Counted from the stretch's first letter, positions 1-5,977 are shown. The stretch: DNA of 6,025 bases from an archaeon (GCA_021798095.1 JAJZYL010000076.1:1-6025); one strand, 5' to 3'. Translations and numbers: made by a program. The notes: generated from the sequence alone by a model not told the origin.

Positions 1-282
1 CACTACTGAAATCTCCTCTTTCATCTTGCCCCTTTCCTTCAATTTTTCAAGGCTCCACCTTATCTTTTCCGAAGCGGTAACTAGGAGTTCCTCCTTGACG
101 TCTATGAGCACAGTTTCATAGCCGGAGAGGATTGAAAGCTCCGCAATACCATGCCCCATCGTTCCGGCGCCCACCACTGAAATACTCCTTATCGAGCCCC
201 CGCCGAACCTTTTGCCCTCAGCCTGAAGGCCTCCGATGTCACTATGCTCCGATTTCAGTGAACCATAAGATATGTTCTTCAT
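1..282 (-). CDS. 3-hydroxyacyl-CoA dehydrogenase, N-terminal part (runs off window start)
   Basis: The NAD-binding half of a 3-hydroxyacyl-CoA dehydrogenase, the cytosolic enzyme that oxidises 3-hydroxyacyl-CoA to 3-oxoacyl-CoA in beta-oxidation. The visible 94 residues contain the Rossmann motif VVGAGTMGHGIAEL (GxGxxG at residues 38-43) and Asp61 at the end of the second strand (ETVLID), which in this family binds the adenine ribose and favours NAD. A helix of the family's usual kind follows. The catalytic His and Glu and the C-terminal domain lie outside the window. I chose ATG 282 because a TATA box at 304-312 is centred about 26 bases upstream. ATG 294 is in frame but too close to that box, and a TGA at 298-300 blocks anything longer. 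About 33 mostly polar, Gly-rich residues precede the first strand, where homologues usually have a handful, and no later start codon would remove them. It lies 51 bases after the SDR stop, on the same strand. Confidence 0.9.
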   Translation of the reverse strand, partial: MKNISYGSLKSEHSDIGGLQAEGKRFGGGSIRSISVVGAGTMGHGIAELSILSGYETVLIDVKEELLVTASEKIRWSLEKLKERGKMKEEISVV

Positions 283-303
283 AATCGATCTCATGGATCA
301 CTG

Positions 304-312
304 AAATATAAA
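304..312 (-). promoter_or_regulatory. TATA box of the 3-hydroxyacyl-CoA dehydrogenase gene
   Basis: On the minus strand this reads TTTATATTT. Its centre is about 26 bases before ATG 282, the normal archaeal TATA-to-start distance, so a leaderless transcript beginning at or next to that ATG is expected. It falls in the short gap after the SDR stop, so this gene can be transcribed on its own even if SDR read-through also occurs. Confidence 0.65.
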
Positions 313-333
313 CGGTTTGATGGTAGGCGATTC

Positions 334-1092
334 CTAGGCCGTGAATCCGCCCAATACCGACTGGCCCCCATCGATGACCATGGTTTGTCCATTCATTGAT
401 GTCACGGTTATCAGGAAGAATATCGCTTCAGCCACATCCGCAGGGTCGATCAGCGACCCGTACAGCGAATTCCTTTTAGCCCAGTCATTTTCGTTCGTGC
501 CTGTAACCTTGAGCAGGCTTTCCCCCATTCTGGTTTTGACCACCGTTGGCGCCACGCCGTTAACCCTGATGTTTGGGGCCAGCTCGAGAGCAAGGGACCT
601 GGTGATTAAAATGAGGCCGGCCTTGGCGGCCCCGTATATCGACAGCCCCCTTATGGGGAGCGCTCCGGCAAGCGATGCCACGTTTATTATACAACCACTG
701 GCCATCCGTCGGGCAGCTTCCTGAGAGCATATTATAGCCGACTTGAGAGTTGAGTTTAACTGTTTATCTATCATTGCATCATCTATATCCATGAATGGCT
801 TATACAGGCCCAATCCAACGTTATTCACCAGTATATCCAGGCTTCCAAATTCGGCAAGCGCCCTGTCCACGATCAGCCTGCAACCGTCCCGGCTTGATAC
901 ATCAGCCATTACGGAAATACATTCGGCACCCGTTTTCCTGATCTCCTCAAGCGTGTAATTCAATTCTTCCATGCTGTGTCTAGAGTTTATCACCACCTTG
1001 GCGCCGGAGCGGGCAAGCCTTATGGCTGTTGCCCTCCCTATGCCACGGCTGGAGCCAGTTATTATTGCGACCTTCCCATCTATTGAATCCAT
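334..1092 (-). CDS. Short-chain dehydrogenase/reductase (SDR), FabG-like 3-oxoacyl reductase type
   Basis: A complete 252-residue classical SDR, the usual family length: a soluble NAD(P)H-dependent oxidoreductase acting on an alcohol/ketone pair. The cofactor motif TGSSRGIG is at residues 12-19. Arg38 at the end of the second strand (VVINSR) suggests NADPH preference. Asp64-Val65 contact adenine, and NNVG at 90-93 replaces the common NNAG. The catalytic tetrad is complete: Asn113, Ser140 (NVAS), Tyr153 and Lys157 (YGAAK). The C-terminal GQTMVIDGG is typical of FabG-like members. The start is ATG 1092, with a TATA-like box 24 bases upstream. Next to a 3-hydroxyacyl-CoA dehydrogenase and a crotonase, it probably oxidises or reduces a hydroxyacyl-CoA or a cyclic alcohol. 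The family is secure, but the substrate is not, because FabG-like SDRs act on many alcohols. Confidence 0.93.
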   Translation of the reverse strand: MDSIDGKVAIITGSSRGIGRATAIRLARSGAKVVINSRHSMEELNYTLEEIRKTGAECISVMADVSSRDGCRLIVDRALAEFGSLDILVNNVGLGLYKPFMDIDDAMIDKQLNSTLKSAIICSQEAARRMASGCIINVASLAGALPIRGLSIYGAAKAGLILITRSLALELAPNIRVNGVAPTVVKTRMGESLLKVTGTNENDWAKRNSLYGSLIDPADVAEAIFFLITVTSMNGQTMVIDGGQSVLGGFTA

Positions 1093-1112
1093 GGTATACA
1101 GCTAACCGAAGG

Positions 1113-1120
1113 ATATTAAT
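1113..1120 (-). promoter_or_regulatory. TATA-like box of the SDR gene
   Basis: ATTAATAT on the minus strand, centred about 24 bases before ATG 1092, consistent with a leaderless SDR mRNA. An 8-base palindrome, GTACGTAC (1137-1144), lies about 16 bases further upstream and could be a regulator site, but it is too short to call. Confidence 0.55.
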
Positions 1121-1238
1121 AGTTTTGAGGGCAGTGGTACGTACGATCAGCGCCTCCGCTTCAACCTCTACCAGCGCTTAACAGCCGAGCACAAATCGAT
1201 ATGATGCTTGTCGTCTGGACCGCTGCCTGCCCAGAACT

Positions 1239-1262
1239 TAACGTTAGCACGCGTGTGCGTGC
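1239..1262. promoter_or_regulatory. Two abutting palindromes, candidate operator of the crotonase gene
   Basis: TAACGTTA (1239-1246, a perfect palindrome) is followed directly by GCACGCGTGTGCGTGC (1247-1262), which has perfect 6-base arms around GTGT. The second ends six bases before the TATA box, so it covers or borders the TFB recognition element position. Symmetry and placement suggest binding by a dimeric regulator that controls the crotonase gene and perhaps the divergent SDR. The regulator is unknown and binding is an inference. Confidence 0.45.
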
Positions 1263-1268
1263 GACTTG

Positions 1269-1276
1269 TTTATAAA
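1269..1276 (+). promoter_or_regulatory. TATA box of the crotonase-family gene; sets its start codon
   Basis: TTTATAAA, a strong archaeal TATA box, centred about 26 bases before ATG 1299. The upstream in-frame TTG at 1266 would place the box inside the coding region and upstream of the expected transcript start, so ATG 1299 is preferred. Confidence 0.75.
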
Positions 1277-1298
1277 TGCCGTAAAAATTTTTACCTTC

Positions 1299-2114
1299 AT
1301 GACCGGGGAACTTTTGTTATATGACGACGATTCGGGTTTCATTACACTGACGCTCAATAGGCCTGAAAAGCTCAACGCCATAAACCCTGAACTCGAGGAA
1401 GAGCTCGAACTGAGGCTTAAGGAGCTGGGGCAAAGCGAGAGGGCAAAGGTCATAATAATTAGGGGTGCCGGCAGGGCCTTCTGCGCAGGCGCAGACCTTG
1501 GCGGTGATGCTGAACGCGGGACCAATCAAGTGCAGGGATGGCGGGAGGCCTTTCTAAGATCACACAGGGTATATATGAGTATGCTTAATAGCCCCAAGCC
1601 AATAATAGCTGCTACACACGGGTACGTCATCGGCATGGGCTTCTACCTTGCTACAGCAGCGGACATGATCATAAGCACGGATGATTGCAAGTTTGGTGTG
1701 TCTGAAATCAGACACGCCCAGTCTTCAACGGCCTGGCTACCGGTCTGGAACGTCAGAAGGAACCAGCTTATGGAACTATTGCTCACTGGCGATTTGATCG
1801 ATGGAAGGAGGGCGGAGGCCATTGGGCTTGTCAACAGGGCGGTTCCCGCAGAGCTTTTCGAAAGTGCCATTCACCGGCTTGCAAGGAAGCTTTCGTTGAT
1901 AGATCATCTATCACTCAGCATGAACAAGGCTGCTATAAACATGTGGTATGATGTAGAAAAATATGTAATGGCCAGCCTCTATTCTGTGGAGAACAACGCG
2001 GCCCTCAACGTATCGGAGCCGCACAAGATATGGGATAAAATATTCAAGTCCGAAGGGTTGAAGGGCTTTCTCAGAAGGAGGGATGAGCCGTTCAGAAAGC
2101 TGGATGAGGAGTGA
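1299..2114 (+). CDS. Enoyl-CoA hydratase/isomerase (crotonase) family protein, one catalytic Glu replaced
   Basis: A 271-residue crotonase-fold protein, normal family length. Members bind acyl-CoA and stabilise an enolate in an oxyanion hole; they include hydratases, isomerases, hydrolases and dehalogenases. Visible landmarks are RPEKLNAINP (21-30), the first oxyanion loop AFCAGADLGG (60-69), the second oxyanion loop HGYVIGMGF (107-115), Asp122, and LLTGDLIDGRRAEAIGLVN (161-179). Aligned by eye to rat mitochondrial crotonase, the second catalytic glutamate is kept (Glu136, matching Glu164), but the first (Glu144) is Tyr116. The following PGAGG loop is also absent, replaced by RHAQSSTAWLPVW. 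True hydratases need both glutamates, whereas enoyl-CoA isomerases keep only the second, so isomerase or another crotonase reaction is more likely than plain hydration. The start is ATG 1299, from the TATA box. It is divergent from the SDR and convergent with the MBL hydrolase. Confidence 0.9.
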   Translation: MTGELLLYDDDSGFITLTLNRPEKLNAINPELEEELELRLKELGQSERAKVIIIRGAGRAFCAGADLGGDAERGTNQVQGWREAFLRSHRVYMSMLNSPKPIIAATHGYVIGMGFYLATAADMIISTDDCKFGVSEIRHAQSSTAWLPVWNVRRNQLMELLLTGDLIDGRRAEAIGLVNRAVPAELFESAIHRLARKLSLIDHLSLSMNKAAINMWYDVEKYVMASLYSVENNAALNVSEPHKIWDKIFKSEGLKGFLRRRDEPFRKLDEE

Positions 2115-2140
2115 TCAGTTCAAAATTAAATATACATCTT

Positions 2141-2161
2141 GGCAGAATGCGCATATCTGCC
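2141..2161. terminator. Near-perfect palindrome between convergent genes, candidate terminator
   Basis: Arms GGCAGA (2141-2146) and TCTGCC (2156-2161) enclose ATGCGCATA, which is itself almost self-complementary. Inserting one T in the left arm would make a perfect 22-base palindrome. It lies between the crotonase stop (2114) and the MBL hydrolase stop (2183). Read on the minus strand it is followed by a T-rich stretch (about 2140 down to 2120), which suits termination of the MBL transcript. A protein-binding role is possible instead. Confidence 0.4.
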
Positions 2162-2182
2162 GACCATCAATGCAAATCGGAA

Positions 2183-2986
2183 TCAGGCCAGCACTTCAAC
2201 TCCGTGAGGGTACACCTTCCAAACCCTCCAATCATGGCTTGGAAGGACCGTGCGGCAGGTCCTGAGCCTTTGCATTCCATTGATAACATCACTCAGGTTC
2301 CAGAAATTCCCAGTGGGCCAGTCCCGTTCAATATTGAAGAAGGTCGGAACCACGTCCCCAGCTATTGCGATCTTACTATCCCCGGTACCGATAATCACTG
2401 CTTGGCTACCGGGCGTATGCCCCCCAAGCTTGTATACGCTTATGCCCTTGGCGATCTCCCTGTCCCCATCTATGGATTCAACCCTTTCTAGAACGTTCAG
2501 CAGGTGCTTAGATTTAGCCCTCGAATAGAATGGAAACCACGGGGCCGGAGCCAGTGCGGCTGATATTTCTTCGCTCTGGATGATGAACGATGCGTTCCTG
2601 AAAAGCTCATTGTTACCGAAATGATCCGTGTGCAGGTGAGTATTGATTACGATGTCTATGTCATCCGGCCTTACCCCTATTCTTGAGAGGGATCTTTCTA
2701 TCCCCCACTCAGGTTTTATCTGAGGTCCCTCTGGGTCGTCCGGGTACCTGGTTTCCTCGAATGATGTATCTACAAGTATCTTTTCGGAGGCGCCACGTAT
2801 GTACCAAATTATCACCGGAAGTGAAACCGCATCGCCCACCCTGCCATCCCTCCAGTGAAAGTCGCCGATATAACCGTCATGGAAGGCCTCCGATGCGAAG
2901 CCTTGTTCAGCCGGCGGGAAGAGACAGATAGAGTCTACGTGCGTGACTATCTGGGCCGTCAGGAGTGGGATTATCTCAAATTTCAT
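2183..2986 (-). CDS. Metallo-beta-lactamase-fold hydrolase, lactonase-like (AHL-lactonase group)
   Basis: A complete 267-residue metallo-beta-lactamase-fold hydrolase with the full dinuclear metal set: HLHTDH at 117-122 (His117, His119, Asp121, His122), His190 (GGHTPGS), Asp211 (IAGDVV) and His251 (LPSHDW). The spacing resembles AiiA/AttM-type N-acyl homoserine lactonases, and the N-terminal stretch PVIIWYIRG followed by ILVDTS fits that group. The family hydrolyses lactones and related esters in the cytoplasm. AiiA carries a Tyr shortly after the metal Asp; here that position appears to be Pro214 (DVVPTFF), so AHL specificity is not implied. With acyl-CoA genes around it, opening of a metabolic lactone is a plausible role, but this is inference. 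The start ATG 2986 has a TATA box 24-25 bases upstream. No signal peptide or membrane segment is evident. Confidence 0.88.
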   Translation of the reverse strand: MKFEIIPLLTAQIVTHVDSICLFPPAEQGFASEAFHDGYIGDFHWRDGRVGDAVSLPVIIWYIRGASEKILVDTSFEETRYPDDPEGPQIKPEWGIERSLSRIGVRPDDIDIVINTHLHTDHFGNNELFRNASFIIQSEEISAALAPAPWFPFYSRAKSKHLLNVLERVESIDGDREIAKGISVYKLGGHTPGSQAVIIGTGDSKIAIAGDVVPTFFNIERDWPTGNFWNLSDVINGMQRLRTCRTVLPSHDWRVWKVYPHGVEVLA

Positions 2987-3005
2987 ATATTTCGATCAGC
3001 TTATC

Positions 3006-3015
3006 AAATATATAT
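3006..3015 (-). promoter_or_regulatory. TATA box of the MBL hydrolase gene
   Basis: ATATATATTT on the minus strand, centred about 24-25 bases before ATG 2986. No Shine-Dalgarno-like sequence lies between it and the ATG, so a leaderless transcript is expected. Confidence 0.6.
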
Positions 3016-3051
3016 TGATTACCGTTGAGTCAGCCGATGATCGTCATGGAA

Positions 3052-3098
3052 CCACGGCCTCCCTCGGTCCGTATGGAGCGGTAGGTCTAGTTCAGACC
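3052..3098. repeat. Two adjacent hairpin-forming inverted repeats in a GC-rich intergenic patch
   Basis: The first hairpin pairs CCACGG (3052-3057) with CCGTATGG (3069-3076), with a two-base bulge and an extra inner CC/GG pair. The second is GGTCT (3084-3088), loop AGTTC, AGACC (3094-3098), with perfect arms. Both lie between the MFS terminator and the MBL hydrolase promoter, in a patch visibly richer in G+C than its edges. They could be a structured RNA, a regulator site or a mobile-element relic. No known RNA family is recognised. Confidence 0.35.
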
Positions 3099-3108
3099 GG
3101 TTAATGAT

Positions 3109-3125
3109 AAAAAACAAAAAAATAA
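3109..3125 (-). terminator. Oligo-T terminator after the MFS transporter gene
   Basis: The minus strand reads two T runs (seven, then six) split by one G, starting about 20 bases after the MFS stop codon. U-rich tracts like this terminate archaeal RNA polymerase without needing a hairpin, and no stable stem precedes it. Confidence 0.65.
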
Positions 3126-3144
3126 GAAGGGAACTTGAAGAGCC

Positions 3145-4464
3145 CTAAGACTCTTCATTTGAAGCGATGGTTACGCTTGTATATTTGCCGGTTTCCCTAC
3201 CCCTGAGCAGCCAGATCGTAGCGCCTACCACACCGATCGCCCACAGAACGACGTTAAGGATTGCGAATCCTGTCAATGAAAGGTAGTACAGGTACAGGGT
3301 CGCTGGCACATTTAGCACGTATGCTATTGTTCGAGCAATGCCGGTATATGTAGCCCTGCGCCCGGTTGGCCAGATTTCTCCTTTGAGCGTGTTCTCTGCC
3401 ACATATCCGAGTGCGAGGAATACGTTCATGACGCCCAGAATGACCCAGAAGATGTCTACCGAAGTGGACCAGATGCTTACAGTGAGCGTTATGATGACCG
3501 CCATTATAAGCGTACCGAGATAGAAGGAGAATATGTTCCATTTTCTGCTTATCCTATCCACCAGGAATGCAAAGCCGATGGTCACTATGGCCTCAACCAG
3601 GTCCGACACGAAGATAATGAGCGACGTCAGCGATGGGAAGTAGACCGGGCCCAGGTCGAATACGAATATTCCGAAACCTATGATGTTCGCAATGCTGAGC
3701 AGCGTGACCACCAGAAGTTTAAGAGCTATGGAATTGCTTCTCCTAGGGACTGCAGCCTGTTCATTTACAGAGGTTGATGCTATAGTAGGAGCGCTGTAAT
3801 ATTTTTCAGCCGTCTTTTCGGCATCCTTCTTCCTGCCCTTGGCCTCAAGCCAGCGTATAGATTCTGGCATCTTATACCTGCTTATCAGCAGTATAGCCAA
3901 TAGAGGTATGGCTGAAGCGGCCACCAGCTCTCTTTGAAACGTCACCTGGCTCGATATGCTCAGAAAATCTATTCCAGCAAAAATGGCCGGACCTATGGAC
4001 ACGAACGCGTAAACTAAGTACAGCACCTTCCCCCTGACTCGTGTGGGAAACATTTCAGGGATGGACGCAATAGCCACATTGGTTTCACCTCCACCTGCAA
4101 CCTGTGAAATTGCTATGAACACCAGGACCAGATAATAGTTGAAGCTGAGCAGTATGCCTACAGCCGCTATGAAGTAAATGCCCATCGTGATAAGAAAGGC
4201 CAGCCTTCTCCCGATCCGATCTGACAGGACGCCCATGAACATTATACCAACTATGAACCAGATGCCAGGCCAGATCAGTAGCAGGTACTTCAGGACTGGG
4301 CTGGTGATCGGATACCACCCGGTGGCCAGGTACGCCCAACTGTAAAATGAAGCCTGCATCATCACGCCCACAGCGAACGATATGAATGTCCATGTGTTTG
4401 CCCTTGTCCATTTTGAATCCTCTATCGCTTTCTTTGATATTTCAAATGATGTTGACTTTTCCAT
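3145..4464 (-). CDS. Major facilitator superfamily transporter, sugar-porter-like
   Basis: A 439-residue inner-membrane transporter with about twelve hydrophobic segments, starting near residue 24 and ending near 420, and polar N- and C-terminal tails. The MFS signature between helices 2 and 3 is clear: GVLSDRIGRR (78-87). A degenerate copy, VDRISRKW (302-309), sits in the second half. EMFPTRVRGK (137-146) after helix 4 and PESIRWLEAKGR (200-211) after helix 6 match sugar-porter signatures (PESPRWL), and GEIWPTGRRATYTG (362-375) mirrors the first in the second half. A roughly 45-residue polar loop separates the halves. Buried acids such as Glu127, Asp288 and Glu291 are compatible with proton-coupled uptake. 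Despite the motif, archaeal members may carry organic acids or aromatic compounds, so the substrate is open. Context suggests import of the compound that the surrounding CoA enzymes break down. The start ATG 4464 has a TATA box about 25 bases upstream. Confidence 0.92.
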   Translation of the reverse strand: MEKSTSFEISKKAIEDSKWTRANTWTFISFAVGVMMQASFYSWAYLATGWYPITSPVLKYLLLIWPGIWFIVGIMFMGVLSDRIGRRLAFLITMGIYFIAAVGILLSFNYYLVLVFIAISQVAGGGETNVAIASIPEMFPTRVRGKVLYLVYAFVSIGPAIFAGIDFLSISSQVTFQRELVAASAIPLLAILLISRYKMPESIRWLEAKGRKKDAEKTAEKYYSAPTIASTSVNEQAAVPRRSNSIALKLLVVTLLSIANIIGFGIFVFDLGPVYFPSLTSLIIFVSDLVEAIVTIGFAFLVDRISRKWNIFSFYLGTLIMAVIITLTVSIWSTSVDIFWVILGVMNVFLALGYVAENTLKGEIWPTGRRATYTGIARTIAYVLNVPATLYLYYLSLTGFAILNVVLWAIGVVGATIWLLRGRETGKYTSVTIASNEES

Positions 4465-4485
4465 CAGGCTAAATGCCCTCTTGAA

Positions 4486-4493
4486 GTATTTAA
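4486..4493 (-). promoter_or_regulatory. TATA-like box of the MFS transporter gene
   Basis: TTAAATAC on the minus strand, centred about 25 bases before ATG 4464, supporting that start and a leaderless mRNA. A GCACGC half-site matching the arm of the crotonase-promoter palindrome lies upstream at 4512-4517; one six-base match can be chance. Confidence 0.6.
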
Positions 4494-4506
4494 CTTTTTA
4501 GTGAAT

Positions 4507-4692
4507 TTACGGCACGCTGATTTTACCGATGGCAGTCATACATTGCCTGACGGCTTCACGGCAACGGGCTCCTTCTGCCTTTGAAGCCATTTCGCGCGTC
4601 GGGGGCGCCCACGGCTTACCAGCTCTGCCATTCCAGACAGAATAACAGAGTTGCCGAATCAGAGGGTTGGCACATATCTGGTGAGGCCGGCG
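4507..4692 (-). pseudogene. Possible degraded gene fragment, C-terminal end only (unidentified)
   Basis: The 234-base gap between the CoA-transferase stop and the MFS start holds a 61-codon frame that is open from a TGA (4693-4695) to a TAA at 4507-4509. It has no ATG, GTG or TTG before codon 35. Its translation has a protein-like mix, including NPLIRQLCYSVWNG (9-22) and REAVRQCMTAIGKI (45-58). The order of an N-P-L-x-R element, then a basic stretch, then an A-V plus K ending loosely recalls the C-terminus of IS110-type transposases. The resemblance is weak and by eye only, and no terminal repeats or target duplications are visible. It may equally be a chance open frame in a GC-rich spacer. 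Confidence 0.25.
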
Positions 4693-4698
4693 TCAAGC

Positions 4699-5886
4699 TC
4701 AGATTATGTTCCTCTTTCTCAGATCCTCTATTTCGGCAGGCCCATATCCCAGACTTTCAAGTATTTCATCTGTGTGCTCCCCTAGCATTGGAGGCCTTCG
4801 GTATTGGGCGCTTCCAGAAAGGGTGAAGTTCGCTGGATAAGCTACGGTTCTCATGGACCCTATTTTATTGTCATTTACGCCAGCCAGATACCGCAGGTTA
4901 AAGCTATCGCCGAAGACCTCATCTACTGATAGCACCGGCGCGCACGGAACGCCCGCCTCATCTATCACCTTCAACCAGTAGTCACGGCCCTTTGTGGAGA
5001 ATGCCTTCTGCATTTCTTCGTCAAGCTCTGCCCAGTTCTTCGCCCGATCAGATTTTGTAGCATAGATATCCCTGACGGCTATTTCCTTTAATTCGGGGAT
5101 CATGGCAAAGCGCTGGAAGAAGTTATCATCAGGGGCCTCCACCACGAAGTACCTGCCACCGATGTCCTTGAAGACGCCGAGAAAACCGACGTGCTTAACC
5201 CTTGTGAACGTATCTATCTTGTCCTCCAGCCCCTGAAGTAGGCCCTGCACTATGGGCGATAGGAGGAAGAGCGATGACTGGAACAGCGATACCTTCACAT
5301 GTTCACCCCTTCCAGTTCGCTCGCGATTGAACATGGCCCCGAGTATCGCATGTGAAGCCATCAAGCCCGTTGTAAGGTCGGCAAGCGAAAGCGGTATAGT
5401 CGGGCGGTGACCATGATCGGTATACAGGCTCAGTACGCCGGTCAGGCCCTGCGCTATCAGGTCAAACGATGGCTTGCTCCCGTATGGATGAGCCGGATCG
5501 AAGCCTGAGATGGAACAATATACCAGCTGATCGTTTATCCGGTGCAGGTCTTCAAATCCAATGCCAAGCCTCTCGGCTACGCCTGGCCTAAAGTTCTGAA
5601 CCGCCACGTCAGAGCCCTTAACGAGCTGTTTCACTATGTTCAGCCCCTCCTCCGTTTTCAGGTTGACCGTTATGCTTTTCTTATTCCACCCGGTTCCCAT
5701 AAAATACGCGCTCAGGCCATGATATGATGGGGAGCCTGCACGTTCTGGGGCCCCCTTACCGGGCTGCTCTACCTTGATGATTTCAGCCCCCATTTCTCCC
5801 AGCAACATGGTGGACAGCGGCCCTGCCAGCTGTATCGTAAAATCCAGAACCCTTACACCGGATAACGGTCCATTCAATTTGCACAC
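4699..5886 (-). CDS. Family III CoA-transferase (CaiB/BaiF type)
   Basis: A complete 395-residue class III CoA-transferase, typical length, which moves CoA from a donor acyl-CoA to a carboxylic acid and so activates it in the cytosol. Family landmarks run in order: GPLSGVRVLDF (6-16), GAEIIKVEQPG (33-43), NKKSITVNLKTEEG (68-81), NFRPGVAERLGIG (98-110), then PLSLADLTTGLMASHAILGA (165-184). Asp170 there corresponds to the nucleophilic Asp169 of formyl-CoA transferase. TGRGEHVKVSLF (191-202) and a C-terminal GEHTDEILESLGYG (369-382) complete the pattern. Family members are interlocked dimers. The start is less certain than for its neighbours: GTG 5886 is 20 bases from the likely TATA box, and an in-frame TTG at 5877 is about 29 bases away. 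The substrate (carnitine-like, aromatic or other acid) cannot be read from the sequence. It probably performs the activating step for the neighbouring acyl-CoA enzymes. Confidence 0.92.
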   Translation of the reverse strand: MCKLNGPLSGVRVLDFTIQLAGPLSTMLLGEMGAEIIKVEQPGKGAPERAGSPSYHGLSAYFMGTGWNKKSITVNLKTEEGLNIVKQLVKGSDVAVQNFRPGVAERLGIGFEDLHRINDQLVYCSISGFDPAHPYGSKPSFDLIAQGLTGVLSLYTDHGHRPTIPLSLADLTTGLMASHAILGAMFNRERTGRGEHVKVSLFQSSLFLLSPIVQGLLQGLEDKIDTFTRVKHVGFLGVFKDIGGRYFVVEAPDDNFFQRFAMIPELKEIAVRDIYATKSDRAKNWAELDEEMQKAFSTKGRDYWLKVIDEAGVPCAPVLSVDEVFGDSFNLRYLAGVNDNKIGSMRTVAYPANFTLSGSAQYRRPPMLGEHTDEILESLGYGPAEIEDLRKRNII

Positions 5887-5902
5887 CCTCCATACGCGCT
5901 CG

Positions 5903-5910
5903 ATATAATT
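5903..5910 (-). promoter_or_regulatory. Probable TATA box of the CoA-transferase gene
   Basis: AATTATAT on the minus strand, 20 bases (centre) before GTG 5886. The expected transcript start falls between 5886 and 5878, so either GTG 5886 or TTG 5877 could be used. A GGAGG at 5888-5892 sits directly before the GTG, too close to serve it, but about 10 bases before the TTG. Confidence 0.45.
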
Positions 5911-5947
5911 TTTCTTTCCATACTGTCACTAAAAAAATAAAAAAGAA

Positions 5948-5954
5948 TATATAA
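5948..5954 (+). promoter_or_regulatory. TATA box of the partial gene at the window end
   Basis: TATATAA, centred about 27 bases before ATG 5978. With the CoA-transferase box on the other strand it forms a compact divergent promoter region (5887-5977) in which the two boxes are about 40 bases apart. Confidence 0.55.
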
Positions 5955-5977
5955 GATTAGCGCCCTTGTGCGTTAAT

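Noticed and set aside
1103..1197. A plus-strand frame of about 30 codons containing YDQRLRFNLYQRLTAEHKS, suggestive of a gene remnant.
   Set aside because: Too short, has no start codon, overlaps the SDR promoter and matches no family I recognise; chance open frames of this size are common.
1199..1222. C-box-like ATGATGC followed by CTGG, considered as a C/D-box small RNA.
   Set aside because: The C box has a mismatch, no proper CTGA D box follows, and no C'/D' pair is visible.
3055..3100. Paired hairpins considered as an IS200/IS605 end.
   Set aside because: No Y1 transposase or TnpB remnant and no matching second end in the window.
4561..4630. tRNA-like D-arm string (GAGCTGGTAAGCC) on the minus strand.
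   Set aside because: No T-loop consensus, anticodon arm or acceptor pairing could be found around it.
4581..4826. An 81-codon plus-strand open frame.
   Set aside because: It overlaps the 3' end of the well-supported CoA-transferase on the other strand and has no family features or promoter.
5887..5893. ATG at 5891-5893 as the start of the CoA-transferase.
   Set aside because: It is out of frame with the family-matching sequence by one base.
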